A stretch of DNA of 64,000 nucleotides, from NCBI RefSeq assembly GCF_001593605.1, contig NZ_CP012836.1, forward strand, positions 1,178,001 through 1,242,000. The letters run 5' to 3'. A program made the position numbers and the translations under genes. The stretch comes from Algoriphagus sanaruensis (GTDB lineage: Bacteria; Bacteroidota; Bacteroidia; Cytophagales; Cyclobacteriaceae). The notes below the pieces were generated by a model. It was not told where the DNA came from and did not search any database. It saw only the letters and a program-made list of their open reading frames with translations. This document shows positions 44,797 to 54,801 of the stretch, piece by piece; position 1 is the stretch's first letter, and each line of letters opens with the position of its first letter.

Positions 44797-47418
44797 ATGG
44801 ATTTCAAGCAATTTACGATCAAGTCTCAAGAGGCAATTCAAAAGGCCGCAGAGCTTACGACAAGTGCCGGTCAACCCAATATCGAGACGGCTCACTTGTT
44901 GAAAGGGATTTTTGCAGAAGATGAAAATGTCCTCGAATTTCTCTTTAAAAAACTCGGAGCCAATAAACAACTGGTGGAGCAAAAGCTGGACGAGCAACTC
45001 GCCAAGTTTCCCAAAGTAAGCGGAGCCAATCAGCAGCCTTATCTCTCTGGAGCGACTAATCAAGTTTTGACAAAGGCGAAAGATTACCTCAAGACTTTTG
45101 GGGATGAATACGTCGCCATCGAGCATTTGCTTTTGGGGATTTTAGCTGGAAGTGATACTGTCGCCCAGCTCTTAAAAGATCAGCGTTTGGCTGAAAAGCC
45201 CCTGATCGAAGCTATCAAGGAATTAAGAAAAGGAAATAAAGTGACTGATCCCAACGCAGAAAGCAAGTACAGGGCTTTGGAAAAGTATTCCAAAAACCTG
45301 AACGAATTGGCCAAAAAGGGTAAAATTGACCCTGTCATTGGCCGTGATGAAGAAATCAGACGAGTACTGCAGATCCTCGCAAGGCGAACCAAGAACAATC
45401 CCATTCTCCTTGGAGAACCGGGTGTTGGTAAAACCGCTATAGTCGAAGGATTAGCGCAGCGAATCGTCTCCGGAGATGTGCCGGAAAACCTAAAGTCAAA
45501 AACGTTGATTTCCCTGGATATGGGCTTGCTCGTAGCTGGAGCAAAGTACAAAGGGGAGTTTGAGGAAAGATTGAAGGCTGTAATCAAAGAAGTGACGGAT
45601 TCAGATGGAGAGATTATCCTGTTCATCGATGAGATCCATACACTGATCGGAGCCGGAGGTGGAGGAGAGGGTGCTATGGATGCAGCTAATTTGCTGAAGC
45701 CTGCTTTGGCCAGAGGAGAACTCCATGCCATCGGTGCTACTACGCTGAAAGAATACCAAAAGTACATCGAGAAGGATAAAGCACTCGAGCGTCGATTCCA
45801 AGCTGTTATCGTGGATGAACCCGATGCTGCAGATGCAATTTCTATCCTTCGAGGAATTAAGGACAAATACGAACTTCACCATGGCGTGAGGATAAAAGAC
45901 GATGCCGTCATCGCGGCTGTCGAGCTTTCACAGCGGTATATTTCTGACCGCTTCTTGCCTGATAAAGCCATTGACTTGATGGACGAGGCAGCAGCCAAAC
46001 TGAGAATGGAGATCGACTCCCTTCCTCAGGAATTGGATGAGCTGAACCGCCGAATCATGCAGCTTGAAATTGAACGGGAAGCGATTCGTAGGGAAAATAA
46101 CAAAGACAAGGAGGCTATTCTGAGTAAGGAAATTGCTGAATTGAGTGAAAAAAGACAGTCCGTGAAGGCTAAATGGGAAAGCGAAAAAGCGGTGATCATG
46201 GGCATTCAGCGAGAAAAAGAGGCAATTGAAAAGCTTAAAATCGAAGCTGAACAGGCGGAACGTGCTGGGGACTTTGGAAAGGTAGCTGAGATCCGATATG
46301 GCAAAATCGGGGAATCTGAAAAGAAGCTGGAATCCTTCAAAACCCAATTGGCGGAAATGCAAGCTGGTTCACCGCTTCTCAAAGAGGAAGTGGACAATGA
46401 AGACATCGCAGCGGTAGTGTCCAAATGGACAGGTATTCCGGTAAGCAAGATGATCCAATCCGAGCGGGAAAAATTGCTGCATCTCGAAGACGAACTTGGT
46501 CGAAGAGTAGCGGGTCAACGGGAAGCGATTGCGGCACTTTCCGATGCAGTTCGGAGAAGTCGAGCTGGACTCCAAGATCCCAAGCGGCCAATTGGAAGCT
46601 TTATTTTCATGGGAACTACAGGTGTAGGAAAGACCGAATTGGCAAAAGCCCTTGCTGAATATCTCTTTAATGACGAGAATGCGATGGTTCGGATTGATAT
46701 GTCAGAATATCAAGAACGACATGCAGTAAGCCGATTGGTGGGAGCTCCTCCAGGCTATGTAGGTTATGATGAAGGAGGTCAGTTGACCGAGGCAGTGAGA
46801 AGAAAGCCTTATTCAGTGATCCTTTTGGATGAAATCGAAAAGGCTCACCCTGACGTGTTCAACATCTTGCTTCAAGTCTTGGACGATGGTCGTTTAACGG
46901 ACAACAAAGGCCGAATCGCAAACTTCAAGAATACCATTATCATTCTCACTACCAATATTGGTTCGCACCTGATTCAGGAGCGATTTGCAGAGATGGAGGA
47001 ATGGAACAAGGATGAGATCTTGGAAAAGACCAAAGCAGAGGTATTTGAATTGCTTAAGAAATCTGTCCGACCCGAATTTCTGAACCGAATCGATGAGACC
47101 ATCATGTTTGAACCGCTTAACAAGCAGGTTATCCGTAAGATCGTAGATATTCAATGGAGAGAAATTCAGAAGCGATTGGCTGAGTCTAACATCGAAATCG
47201 AAGCAACAACAGAAGTGCTAGATTATTTGGGCGAAGTAGGCTTTGATCCGAACTTCGGAGCTCGACCGCTTAAGCGAACTATGCAACGATTGATCTTGAA
47301 TGAGCTTTCTAAGCAGATATTGGCGGGTTATATCAAAAATGACTCGGCAGTTTTGGTGGACTTGGATGCTGAAAAGCAGGTTTATTTCAAGAATATTGAT
47401 GCGACGGTGGAAGTTTAA
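44797..47418 (+). CDS. clpB: ATP-dependent disaggregase ClpB
   Basis: This Hsp100 chaperone of 873 residues works with DnaK to dissolve aggregates. The N-terminal Clp_N repeat pair comes first. The first AAA domain has GEPGVGKT at 206-213 and [14 protein letters not shown]. The long middle coiled coil (about 410-530) distinguishes ClpB from ClpA. The second AAA domain has GTTGVGKT at 606-613 and [16 protein letters not shown]. The length fits the family. A heat-shock promoter could be expected upstream, but I see no clear motif. A strong terminator follows. Confidence 0.97.
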   Translation: MDFKQFTIKSQEAIQKAAELTTSAGQPNIETAHLLKGIFAEDENVLEFLFKKLGANKQLVEQKLDEQLAKFPKVSGANQQPYLSGATNQVLTKAKDYLKTFGDEYVAIEHLLLGILAGSDTVAQLLKDQRLAEKPLIEAIKELRKGNKVTDPNAESKYRALEKYSKNLNELAKKGKIDPVIGRDEEIRRVLQILARRTKNNPILLGEPGVGKTAIVEGLAQRIVSGDVPENLKSKTLISLDMGLLVAGAKYKGEFEERLKAVIKEVTDSDGEIILFIDEIHTLIGAGGGGEGAMDAANLLKPALARGELHAIGATTLKEYQKYIEKDKALERRFQAVIVDEPDAADAISILRGIKDKYELHHGVRIKDDAVIAAVELSQRYISDRFLPDKAIDLMDEAAAKLRMEIDSLPQELDELNRRIMQLEIEREAIRRENNKDKEAILSKEIAELSEKRQSVKAKWESEKAVIMGIQREKEAIEKLKIEAEQAERAGDFGKVAEIRYGKIGESEKKLESFKTQLAEMQAGSPLLKEEVDNEDIAAVVSKWTGIPVSKMIQSEREKLLHLEDELGRRVAGQREAIAALSDAVRRSRAGLQDPKRPIGSFIFMGTTGVGKTELAKALAEYLFNDENAMVRIDMSEYQERHAVSRLVGAPPGYVGYDEGGQLTEAVRRKPYSVILLDEIEKAHPDVFNILLQVLDDGRLTDNKGRIANFKNTIIILTTNIGSHLIQERFAEMEEWNKDEILEKTKAEVFELLKKSVRPEFLNRIDETIMFEPLNKQVIRKIVDIQWREIQKRLAESNIEIEATTEVLDYLGEVGFDPNFGARPLKRTMQRLILNELSKQILAGYIKNDSAVLVDLDAEKQVYFKNIDATVEV

Positions 47419-47436
47419 TTCATATTAGACTTCAGT

Positions 47437-47471
47437 AATTACCCTCGAGATCTTTGATTTCGAGGGTAATT
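47437..47471 (+). terminator. Intrinsic terminator of clpB
   Basis: An 11-bp stem (aattaccctcg / cgagggtaatt) is followed by TTTTT. Confidence 0.92.
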
Positions 47472-47575
47472 TTTTGTCTCACCAGTTGAAAAATGGGGGT
47501 TGTCTATAACATCATCAATTTGCGCCTTGATAAACTCTATTCCTTTACCGGAGTTAAAAGGAAAATTTGTAAAGA

Positions 47576-48136
47576 ATGCTCTTTTCCCATTCAGAAAGTC
47601 CAACCGAAATTTGGCAATCTATTAAACATGAACTCCATCGCGGAGCATTGGATCCTAAGCATCCGTTTCGATTTGTGAATTTGGGGACGTTGGGAAATGG
47701 AATTCCACAAGTTAGGACGGTGGTTTTGAGGGAGGTTACGCAGAATATGGGATTTTTGGTCTTTACTGATTTCCGTTCTGAAAAAGTTAGAGAAATCCAG
47801 AGCTCTCCGATGATCGCACTTCATTTTTATCATCCCAAAAAAATGCTTCAGGTCCGAGTGGAGGCAAAGGCAGAGATTCATTTTCAAGATACTCTTTCGG
47901 ATAATTATTGGAGAAAATTGCCAGATGCCAGAAAGGCTGAATATACGAGTTGCTTGCCTCCAGGAACTTCAGTTTCAAATTCTGAATTGGGATGGGAGTC
48001 GGGTGAAAATTCCTTTTTTACGGTCTTGAATTTTATTCCTCACCGCTTGGATGTACTTCAGCTGAGTAAAGAAGGTCATCTCCGAATCCAGTTTGAAAAA
48101 GCAAATGACTGGAAAGGTCAATGGCTCGTGCCATGA
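47576..48136 (+). CDS. Pyridoxamine 5'-phosphate oxidase-related FMN protein
   Basis: The 186-residue protein has a split-barrel FMN-binding fold: FRFVNLGTLGNGIPQVRTVVLRE, FLVFTDFRSEKVREIQSSPMIALHFYHPKKMLQVRVEAKAEI. The C-terminus (FIPHRLDVLQLSKEGHLRIQFEKANDWKGQWLVP) resembles PdxH-type enzymes but lacks the full canonical ending with a substrate-binding RL-x-R. It may be a PdxH relative or a general flavin reductase-like protein. The start is the ATG at 47576, and the hairpin past the 3' end is shared with frr. Confidence 0.85.
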   Translation: MLFSHSESPTEIWQSIKHELHRGALDPKHPFRFVNLGTLGNGIPQVRTVVLREVTQNMGFLVFTDFRSEKVREIQSSPMIALHFYHPKKMLQVRVEAKAEIHFQDTLSDNYWRKLPDARKAEYTSCLPPGTSVSNSELGWESGENSFFTVLNFIPHRLDVLQLSKEGHLRIQFEKANDWKGQWLVP

Positions 48137-48152
48137 TCCAGATAAAAGAAAA

Positions 48153-48176
48153 AAGCTCTGAATTTCTCCAGAGCTT
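48153..48176 (-). terminator. Terminator between the PNPOx-like gene and frr, oriented for frr
   Basis: An 8-bp stem (aagctctg / cagagctt) is followed on the minus strand by TTTTCTTTT. It is weaker in the plus direction. Confidence 0.8.
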
Positions 48177-48182
48177 GATTTA

Positions 48183-48743
48183 TTAGACTTTCATAATATC
48201 TGCTTCTTTTTTGACCAGAAGTTCATCGATTTTCGCCGAGTAATTGTCCGTGAATTTTTGGACTTGTTCTTCGGCTCGTTTGATGGCATCTTCTGAAGCA
48301 CCTTCTTTTTGAAGTTTTCTAAGAGACTCGTTCGTGTCTTTTCTAACTGACCGGATGGATATTTTGCCTGTTTCACATTCGGATTTTGCTTGCTTCACTA
48401 ATTGTATTCTGCGCTCTTCAGTCAAAGCCGGAATAGTGAGAATGATGATTTCACCATTGTTTTGGGGAGCAAGTCCAAGGTCAGAATTGATAATTGCTTT
48501 TTCGATTTGGGAAATCAGATTTCGCTCAAATGGCTTAATCGCAAGCGTCCTTGCATCTGGTGTAGTTACGGATGAAACCTGATTTAAGGGTGTGGGGGAT
48601 CCGTAATATTCAACAAAAATACCATCCAGGAGGTTTGGCATTGCTTTGCCCGCTCTGATTTTTACTAATTCAGCTGCAGTGTGATCCACAGCTTTTTGCA
48701 TCAATTCTTTGGCTTCGTCTAAGAATAATTCGATTTCTTCCAT
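48183..48743 (-). CDS. frr: Ribosome recycling factor
   Basis: RRF is 186 residues long and releases the post-termination ribosome from mRNA together with EF-G. It has the typical three-helix bundle with the beta-rich domain 2: KIRAGKAMPNLLDGIFVEYYGSPTPLNQVSSVTTPDARTLAI, then ERRIQLVKQAKSECETGKISIRSVRKD. It lies 14 bases downstream of pyrH in the widely conserved pyrH-frr order. Confidence 0.97.
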   Translation of the reverse strand: MEEIELFLDEAKELMQKAVDHTAAELVKIRAGKAMPNLLDGIFVEYYGSPTPLNQVSSVTTPDARTLAIKPFERNLISQIEKAIINSDLGLAPQNNGEIIILTIPALTEERRIQLVKQAKSECETGKISIRSVRKDTNESLRKLQKEGASEDAIKRAEEQVQKFTDNYSAKIDELLVKKEADIMKV

Positions 48744-48757
48744 GAGTATATTCTTGG

Positions 48758-49465
48758 TTATGCGGTGATCAATGTTCCGATTTCTTCGCCTTGTACCAAC
48801 TTGGAGAGGTTTCCATCCTTGTTCATATCAAATACAATGATGGGAAGATTGTTTTCTTGGCAAAGGGTAAAAGCAGTCATGTCCATGACGTTGAGGTTTT
48901 TCTTATACACCTCGTCGAAAGAAATGTTTTGATATTTGGTAGCAGAAGCGTCTTTTTCTGGGTCTGCGGTATAGACACCGTCAACACGAGTTCCTTTGAG
49001 AACTACGTCCGATTCGATTTCAATTGCTCTGAGAGCAGCTGTAGAATCTGTAGTGAAGTACGGATTACCGATTCCCGCACCGAAAATTACGATTCGGCCT
49101 TTTTCAAGATGTCTGATTGCTCTTCTTCTAATAAAAGGTTCGCAGACACTCTCGATTTTTATGCCGGACATCAATCGAGTAAACATGCCGTTTTGTTCAA
49201 GTGCGCTTTGAAGGGCCATGGCATTGATCAAGGTCGCCAGCATCCCCATGTAGTCGCCTTGCACCCGGTCGATGCCAGATTTTTCGGCCTGTACACCTCT
49301 AAAAATATTCCCTCCACCGATCACAATTGCAATTTCTACGCCCATATCCTTCACTTTTTTAATTTCATCAGCGTACTGCTGAAGACGGACAGGGTCAATT
49401 CCATATTTTTTCTCACCCATAAGGGCCTCTCCGCTGAGCTTGAGTAGAATGCGTTTATATTTCAT
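48758..49465 (-). CDS. pyrH: UMP kinase
   Basis: The 235-residue bacterial hexameric UMP kinase phosphorylates UMP to UDP. Its amino-acid-kinase fold is seen in [80 protein letters not shown] and [10 protein letters not shown]. frr follows closely, giving an operon. Confidence 0.97.
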   Translation of the reverse strand: MKYKRILLKLSGEALMGEKKYGIDPVRLQQYADEIKKVKDMGVEIAIVIGGGNIFRGVQAEKSGIDRVQGDYMGMLATLINAMALQSALEQNGMFTRLMSGIKIESVCEPFIRRRAIRHLEKGRIVIFGAGIGNPYFTTDSTAALRAIEIESDVVLKGTRVDGVYTADPEKDASATKYQNISFDEVYKKNLNVMDMTAFTLCQENNLPIIVFDMNKDGNLSKLVQGEEIGTLITA

Positions 49466-49623
49466 CGATTGGAGGTGTAATTTTCTAAAGTTATTTCTTC
49501 AAAAACTTGAAGAAGTTGGGTAGATATCCAGATAAAATTTGATTGAATCGACTATCAATCGTCTAAACAATCCGACAAATATAATTTCTTCATCCCATTT
49601 TGCTAAGCCAAAATCAAAAAATG

Positions 49624-49637
49624 CCACTTGGAAGTGG
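49624..49637 (-). terminator. Probable terminator of the biotinyl-domain gene
   Basis: A short stem (ccact / agtgg) is followed on the minus strand by GCATTTTTT. It sits about 50 bases past the stop. Confidence 0.65.
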
Positions 49638-49689
49638 TATGTCTTTCGTTGATGAAGGTGAGGGGTTCTTTCTTGAAGAGCCTTAATAC

Positions 49690-50184
49690 TCAAAATTGGA
49701 TTAGGACCTGGTTTTTCTCAACACTTTGTTTGACGGAAACTTTAACATCCTTTACTTGAGCATCGCCAGGTGCTTTGATAATATTTTCCATTTTCATGGC
49801 TTCCAATATCAGCAATACATCGCCTTTCTTGACTTGATCTCCGGGTTTTACTTTCAGGTCCAAAATCAACCCTGGCATAGGTGCTTTTACTTCCTTTAGA
49901 TGAGAGCCACCAGATCCAGCAAATCCCATTTTTTCAAGTAAAATATCAAATTGATCCTTTATTTGGATTTCAGCTGTTTGGTGACCAAGCCGAATTTTTA
50001 ATGATTTGGTTTGATGATCCAGACTGATAAGTTCTGCTTCAAATGATTTCCCATTTTTAACAAGATGAATTCGATTTTCATCTACCCATTGAAGGTCCCA
50101 ATTGATTAGATCTTGGTTGATGACAAGTTGTTCTTTGTTTTTTTCGACAGTATAAGTCGTATTTTGAAGGCTAACTGAAAACAT
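49690..50184 (-). CDS. Biotinyl (BCCP-like) domain protein
   Basis: The 164-residue protein's C-terminal half (about 98-164) is a biotin carboxyl carrier domain, with the biotinylated lysine K131 in EAMKMENIIKAPG and APMPGLILDLKVKPGDQVKKGD before it. The N-terminal half has a beta-rich linker domain similar to the region before the biotin domain in propionyl- and acyl-CoA carboxylase alpha chains. It probably serves an acyl-CoA or pyruvate-type carboxylase whose catalytic subunits are elsewhere. Confidence 0.92.
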   Translation of the reverse strand: MFSVSLQNTTYTVEKNKEQLVINQDLINWDLQWVDENRIHLVKNGKSFEAELISLDHQTKSLKIRLGHQTAEIQIKDQFDILLEKMGFAGSGGSHLKEVKAPMPGLILDLKVKPGDQVKKGDVLLILEAMKMENIIKAPGDAQVKDVKVSVKQSVEKNQVLIQF

Positions 50185-50246
50185 TCCTGCAATTTTGAAT
50201 TAATTAAAACTACTCAAAAATCCACCTGGGGACAATTTTCTCAAAT

Positions 50247-52883
50247 ATGAATCAAAAAGATACGTCAGACAAAATATTCCTGAAGATTAGCTTTTTTCTG
50301 TTTACGGTCTTCAATTGGGCAATTCTAATTGGGTGCTCTAGTCAACAAGCAATTAATCAAAACTCTGGTACAGTAATAGGTCAATCCACTGAATTGGCTG
50401 ATCAGGTATTGCTCAAAAATGAATTGCTAAAGGTTCAGAAGGAACAGGAAATCAAAGCCTATCAGGGTAGTTTAAAACGAGATTTCGATTTACTGCATGT
50501 GGATTTGAGTTTAGATTTTGATTGGGAAAATCAGATCGTATTGGGAGAGGCGTATCTAAAAATTAAACCTTTTGCTTATTCTCAAAGGGAGCTGATTCTA
50601 GATGCCAAAGATTTTGAAATACGGGAATTAACCTATGCAGGTGATTCGCTGGTTAAACTAGCTTACCGCTATGATGAGTCTAAAGTCAGAATCTATTTGC
50701 CTGCAATCAAATCTTCCAAGGATACCTTTGGAATAGTGATGAAATACAAGGCATTTCCCAACAAGAATTCAGGAAATGGAAATGAGGCTATAACTGATAC
50801 AAAGGGTTTATATTTTATTGATCCTTTGGATACTCTACCAGGGAAGCCTAAAATGATTTGGACGCAAGGAGAGACTATCTATGCGAGTAAGTGGTTCCCA
50901 ACGATTGATTCACCTAATGAGAAATTCACTCATTCTTTAAGTGTAGTTGTGCCAGATTCCATGTTGAGTGTAAGTAATGGGGTATTGGTTTCTCAATTGG
51001 AACTTGAAAATGGAAAACGGAAAGATAGCTGGGAAATGAATCTTCCCCATTCTGCTTATTTAGTTGCCCTTGCAATAGGTGATTTTGCACAAATTAAAAG
51101 TTCCTATGGCAGTCTACCACTAGGTTATTTTGTCGAAAAGGGGTATGAACAAGGAGCGAAAAAAGTATTTGAAAATACACCTGAAATGCTTGCCCTATTT
51201 GAGAAAAAACTTGGAGTAAAATACCCTTGGCCAAAATACGATCAAGTAGTTGTTCGAGATTTTGTATCAGGAGCAATGGAAAATACCACGGTTTCCATTT
51301 TTATGGAAGGGTTACTCCTAGACGAACGAGAAGCGATAGACTCAGAATGGGATTATATTATTGCCCATGAATTGTTTCATCACTGGTTTGGTGATTTGGT
51401 AACGGCTGAGTCCTGGGCAAATCTAACCTTAAATGAAGGATTTGCGAATTATAGCGAGTACATCTGGAATGAATATAAGTACGGAAAAGATCAAGCTGAT
51501 TTAAAGCTGGTCGCTGAAAAGGAAGGGTATTTTAGTGAAAGTGAAACGAAACGTGTCGATCTCATTCGGTTTGATAATGAGGGGGGCGAAGATATGTTTG
51601 ATGCTCATAGCTATAATAAGGGAGGACTAGTTCTTCATATGCTTCGGGATTATTTAGGAGATGAAGTTTTTTTTCAAGCATTGAATAGCTACCTCATTGA
51701 GCATCAGTTTCAGTCTGTGGAGGTTCATGATTTAAGAATTGCATTTGAAAAGGCTAGCGGGATGGATTTAAATTGGTTTTTTAACCAATGGTTTTTGGAA
51801 AAAGGCCATCCTGAGTTAGTCGTTGAGGTGGATTATTCTCAGTCTCAAAGTATCTTGATTCAAGTAGAGCAGCAGCAAGATTTGAATGAATTCCCCCTTT
51901 TTCAATTTCCATTAGAGGTAAGCTGGTACGAAGGAGGTGTTCGAAAAAGTCAGACATTTTTTATAGATAAAGTCAAGAATGAATTTGTCGTTGAGTCCCA
52001 AAATCCCATTGATCAAGTTTATCTTAATGAGCGAAATGTATTGTTGGCTTCCATATCTCAAAAAGGCATTTCAGATGAGCAATTGATTTTTCAACTTAAA
52101 AATTCTGATTTTGGGGTGGCTCGATATGCGGCCTTTGATAGTCTTAAGGCTAGAAACTCAGAATCGATTTATGCCTTGGTTGCCGAATCATTAAGTGATC
52201 CATTTTGGTCAATTAGGGAAAATGCACTCGGTCTTCTCTTTTCCAATACAGAGCAATTAATAGATCATCCAGAATGGGAAAATTTGGTTTTTGAAATAGC
52301 AGAAAAGGATCAAAAAAATTCTGTAAGAGCAGCAGCTATAGATGTGCTCGGCGAATATGATGCTGATAAATTCTTTCAATCACTTAAGCTTTGGGCAAAG
52401 GATTCCTCCTATTTAGTAGCAGGGTCAGCCTTGATTGCTCTAGTTCAGTCTGAAGGTATCCAAAATGAGCTAAGCTGGTTAGAGCAGTTTGAAAAAGAAA
52501 AAAACTTTCGAATAGTCATTCCATTGGCAGAATTCTATATCCGAAATCAGACTATTCAAGATCGAGGGCTGGGGAAAGAAGATTGGTTTTTTGAACAAAT
52601 TACAAATTTAAAGGGAGAAGGTCTTTACTATTTTTTGGGGTACTTTAGTGAGTATTTTGCTAACAATCTGGAAAAAAAAGTTTTGGCCATCGAATATCTC
52701 CTTACGCTGTTGAGAACTCATGAAAAAGAATATGTACGTAGAGGAGCTTTTGAAGCTTTATTATCTTTTTCAGATCGGGTGGATGTAATTGAAAAAATTA
52801 AGTCAGTTTTGATTGATGAAAAGTCTGAATCACTGAGAAATTATAGCCGATATTTTCTAGATATGCTATCAGATGAAAATTAA
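50247..52883 (+). CDS. M1 family aminopeptidase lipoprotein
   Basis: The 878-residue protein has a lipobox (LIGC, Cys30) after an unusually long cytoplasmic start. The M1 N-terminal beta domain is followed by GAMENTT (342-348) and the zinc site H374-E-L-F-H378, with E397 in NLTLNEGFANY. The C-terminal third (about 620-878) is a helical repeat region of HEAT type (FGVARYAAFDSLKARN, NSVRAAAIDVLGEYD). It removes N-terminal amino acids from peptides in the periplasm or at the surface, and may feed on peptides taken up by TonB systems. Confidence 0.94.
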   Translation: MNQKDTSDKIFLKISFFLFTVFNWAILIGCSSQQAINQNSGTVIGQSTELADQVLLKNELLKVQKEQEIKAYQGSLKRDFDLLHVDLSLDFDWENQIVLGEAYLKIKPFAYSQRELILDAKDFEIRELTYAGDSLVKLAYRYDESKVRIYLPAIKSSKDTFGIVMKYKAFPNKNSGNGNEAITDTKGLYFIDPLDTLPGKPKMIWTQGETIYASKWFPTIDSPNEKFTHSLSVVVPDSMLSVSNGVLVSQLELENGKRKDSWEMNLPHSAYLVALAIGDFAQIKSSYGSLPLGYFVEKGYEQGAKKVFENTPEMLALFEKKLGVKYPWPKYDQVVVRDFVSGAMENTTVSIFMEGLLLDEREAIDSEWDYIIAHELFHHWFGDLVTAESWANLTLNEGFANYSEYIWNEYKYGKDQADLKLVAEKEGYFSESETKRVDLIRFDNEGGEDMFDAHSYNKGGLVLHMLRDYLGDEVFFQALNSYLIEHQFQSVEVHDLRIAFEKASGMDLNWFFNQWFLEKGHPELVVEVDYSQSQSILIQVEQQQDLNEFPLFQFPLEVSWYEGGVRKSQTFFIDKVKNEFVVESQNPIDQVYLNERNVLLASISQKGISDEQLIFQLKNSDFGVARYAAFDSLKARNSESIYALVAESLSDPFWSIRENALGLLFSNTEQLIDHPEWENLVFEIAEKDQKNSVRAAAIDVLGEYDADKFFQSLKLWAKDSSYLVAGSALIALVQSEGIQNELSWLEQFEKEKNFRIVIPLAEFYIRNQTIQDRGLGKEDWFFEQITNLKGEGLYYFLGYFSEYFANNLEKKVLAIEYLLTLLRTHEKEYVRRGAFEALLSFSDRVDVIEKIKSVLIDEKSESLRNYSRYFLDMLSDEN

Positions 52884-52947
52884 TTGGTTGATTATGAAAA
52901 GCTTGAATGATCCTGGGTGAAAAAGTTTTTAAATTTATGAGGAGACC

Positions 52948-52978
52948 TTTGATACTTTAATAAAAGGCTATAATTTTG
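52948..52978 (+). promoter_or_regulatory. Bacteroidota-type promoter of the tRNA-tuf operon
   Basis: TTTG at 52948-52951 and TAATTTTG at 52971-52978 are separated by exactly 19 bases, a perfect fit to the -33/-7 consensus of this phylum. tRNA-Tyr begins 51 bases downstream. Confidence 0.8.
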
Positions 52979-53028
52979 CCATCCGTTAAGGTCACAAGGG
53001 TTGAAAAATCAAAGATTTTAGCGCAGTT

Positions 53029-53111
53029 GGGGGAATACCAAAGCGGCCAACTGGGACGGACTGTAAATCCGTTGACTTATGTCTTCACAGGTTCGAATCC
53101 TGTTTCCCCCA
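53029..53111 (+). tRNA. tRNA-Tyr (GTA)
   Basis: The acceptor GGGGGAA pairs with TTCCCCC. The anticodon stem-loop is ACGGA-CTGTAAA-TCCGT, with anticodon GTA at 53063-53065. The T-arm ACAGG-TTCGAAT-CCTGT is regular, and a long variable arm typical of tRNA-Tyr is present. The length is 83 bases without an encoded CCA. Confidence 0.97.
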
Positions 53112-53119
53112 CATAATAA

Positions 53120-53151
53120 TTGCCTTATTGTAAAATTTTTTTCTAGTTTTG
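53120..53151 (+). promoter_or_regulatory. Possible internal promoter before tRNA-Gly
   Basis: TAGTTTTG at 53144-53151 matches TAnnTTTG. TTG at 53120-53122 lies 21 bases upstream. It sits between tRNA-Tyr and tRNA-Gly. Confidence 0.4.
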
Positions 53152-53185
53152 CAGGGCAAAAAAATATCCGGATTTCCGGACACAA

Positions 53186-53258
53186 GCGGGAGTAGCTCAG
53201 TTGGTAGAGCGGCAGCCTTCCAAGCTGCAGGTCGCGGGTTCGAGCCTCGTCTCCCGCT
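53186..53258 (+). tRNA. tRNA-Gly (TCC)
   Basis: The acceptor GCGGGAG pairs with CTCCCGC. The anticodon stem-loop is GCAGC-CTTCCAA-GCTGC, with anticodon TCC at 53219-53221. The D-loop and T-arm are standard, and CCA is not encoded. Confidence 0.97.
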
Positions 53259-53287
53259 CTGTGCTTTTAAGCACACTGTATTTGTCA

Positions 53288-53359
53288 GCCGACGTAGCTC
53301 AGGGGTAGAGTACTTCCTTGGTAAGGAAGGGGTCACGGGTTCAAATCCCGTCGTTGGCT
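53288..53359 (+). tRNA. tRNA-Thr (GGT)
   Basis: The acceptor GCCGACG pairs with CGTTGGC (one G-T pair). The anticodon stem-loop is CTTCC-TTGGTAA-GGAAG, with anticodon GGT at 53320-53322. The length is 72 bases. A short hairpin (gtgctt/aagcac) lies between this and tRNA-Gly. Confidence 0.97.
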
Positions 53360-53416
53360 CAACACAGGAATCATTATCTAAACATATCTTTAAACTTAAA
53401 CTGAGGATTTTCAAGC

Positions 53417-54604
53417 ATGGCAAAAGAAACATTCGACCGTTCCAAGCCGCACGTTAACATCGGTACGATTGGACACGTAGACCATGGTAAGACTACCTTG
53501 ACTGCAGCCATCACTACTGTATTGGCTAAAAAAGGTCTTTCTGAATTGAGAGATTTCTCTTCTATCGACAACGCTCCTGAAGAGAAAGAAAGAGGTATCA
53601 CCATCAACACTTCTCACGTAGAATATCAGACTGAAAAGAGACACTACGCTCACGTAGACTGTCCAGGTCACGCTGACTATGTGAAGAACATGGTTACTGG
53701 TGCTGCTCAAATGGATGGCGCTATCCTAGTGGTAGCTGCTACTGATGGTCCAATGCCTCAAACAAGAGAACACATTCTATTGGCTCGTCAGGTAGGTGTA
53801 CCTGCTCTAGTTGTTTTCTTGAACAAGGTAGACATGGTAGACGATCCTGAATTGCTAGAGCTTGTTGAAATGGAAGTAAGAGAATTGCTTTCTTTCTATG
53901 AGTTTGATGGTGATAATATTCCTGTAATCGCTGGTTCTGCTCTTGGTGCATTGAACGGAGAAGAAAAGTGGGTTGATACTGTTATGCAATTGATGGATGC
54001 AGTTGACTCTTACATTCCTCTTCCAGAGCGTTTGATCGACAAAGACTTCTTGATGCCAGTTGAAGACGTGTTCTCAATTACTGGTCGTGGTACTGTTGCT
54101 ACTGGCCGTATTGAAAGAGGTGTTATTAACTCTGGTGATCCAGTTGAAATCATCGGTATGGGTGCTGAAGGCTTGAAGTCTACAGTAACTGGTGTTGAAA
54201 TGTTCCGTAAGATCCTTGATAGAGGTGAAGCTGGTGATAACGTAGGTTTGTTGTTGAGAGGTATTGAAAAGTCTCAAATCAAGCGTGGTATGATCATTTG
54301 TAAGCCAGGTTCTGTTAAGCCTCATGCTCACTTCAAGGCAGAAGTTTACGTACTTTCTAAAGAAGAAGGTGGTCGTCATACCCCATTCTTCAACAAATAC
54401 AGACCTCAATTCTACCTAAGAACAACTGACGTAACTGGTGAGATTAAACTTCCAGCTAACGTGGAAATGGTTATGCCTGGTGATAACGTGACAATCGAAG
54501 TTACATTGTTGTCTGCAGTAGCTTTGGAGAAAGGTTTGAGATTTGCGATCCGTGAAGGTGGTCGTACGGTAGGTGCCGGTCAGGTTACCGAAATCCTTGA
54601 CTAA
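53417..54604 (+). CDS. tuf: Elongation factor Tu
   Basis: The 395-residue GTPase delivers aminoacyl-tRNA to the ribosome. Motifs are GHVDHGKTT (19-27), [12 protein letters not shown] and NKVDMVD. Domains 2 and 3 include [14 protein letters not shown] and the C-terminal [13 protein letters not shown]. Codon use is strongly biased, as for highly expressed genes. It follows tRNA-Thr by 57 bases in a conserved tRNA-tuf order, and a strong terminator follows. Confidence 0.98.
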   Translation: MAKETFDRSKPHVNIGTIGHVDHGKTTLTAAITTVLAKKGLSELRDFSSIDNAPEEKERGITINTSHVEYQTEKRHYAHVDCPGHADYVKNMVTGAAQMDGAILVVAATDGPMPQTREHILLARQVGVPALVVFLNKVDMVDDPELLELVEMEVRELLSFYEFDGDNIPVIAGSALGALNGEEKWVDTVMQLMDAVDSYIPLPERLIDKDFLMPVEDVFSITGRGTVATGRIERGVINSGDPVEIIGMGAEGLKSTVTGVEMFRKILDRGEAGDNVGLLLRGIEKSQIKRGMIICKPGSVKPHAHFKAEVYVLSKEEGGRHTPFFNKYRPQFYLRTTDVTGEIKLPANVEMVMPGDNVTIEVTLLSAVALEKGLRFAIREGGRTVGAGQVTEILD

Positions 54605-54625
54605 TCTTATTTAATTAATAAATAC

Positions 54626-54658
54626 AATGCGATCCCGAAGAAATTTTGGGATCGCATT
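54626..54658 (+). terminator. Intrinsic terminator of tuf
   Basis: An 11-bp stem (aatgcgatccc / gggatcgcatt) has an 11-base loop. Its 3' arm runs into the -33 box of the next promoter. Confidence 0.9.
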
Positions 54659-54687
54659 TGTTTCTAAAGACTTTATTCCTAATTTTG
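54657..54687 (+). promoter_or_regulatory. Bacteroidota-type promoter of the tRNA-Trp-secE operon
   Basis: TTTG at 54657-54660 and TAATTTTG at 54680-54687 are separated by exactly 19 bases. The -33 box overlaps the last two bases of the tuf terminator stem. Confidence 0.8.
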
Positions 54688-54713
54688 CGTTCCGTTTTGG
54701 AGCGTGAACATAC

Positions 54714-54784
54714 ACGGGCATAGTTCAATGGCAGAATAGCGGTCTCCAAAACCGTTGATGGGAGTTCGAATCTCTCTGCCCGTG
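54714..54784 (+). tRNA. tRNA-Trp (CCA)
   Basis: The acceptor ACGGGCA pairs with TGCCCGT. The anticodon loop CTCCAAA has anticodon CCA at 54746-54748. The length is 71 bases. secE begins 17 bases later, an arrangement common in bacteria. Confidence 0.97.
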
Positions 54785-54801
54785 CAGTAAGATAAAAGAC
54801 C

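Noticed and set aside
45180..45866. Minus-strand Ser-rich open frame of 228 codons opposite clpB
   Set aside because: Antisense of biased codons in clpB, with no homology cues.
49499..49693. Open frame of 64 codons following the biotinyl gene, starting with TTG
   Set aside because: Rare start, contains the terminator hairpin of the gene before it, and has no recognisable protein features.
53085..53432. Open frame antisense to the tRNA cluster reading GFEPVTPSLP and RGSNPRPAAWKA
   Set aside because: This is the well-known spurious translation of tRNA antisense sequence; the tRNAs explain all of it.
53149..53457. Plus-strand open frame through tRNA-Gly and tRNA-Thr (GRGFEPRLPLC, GVTGSNPVVGS)
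   Set aside because: Spurious tRNA translation, and it runs into tuf in another frame.
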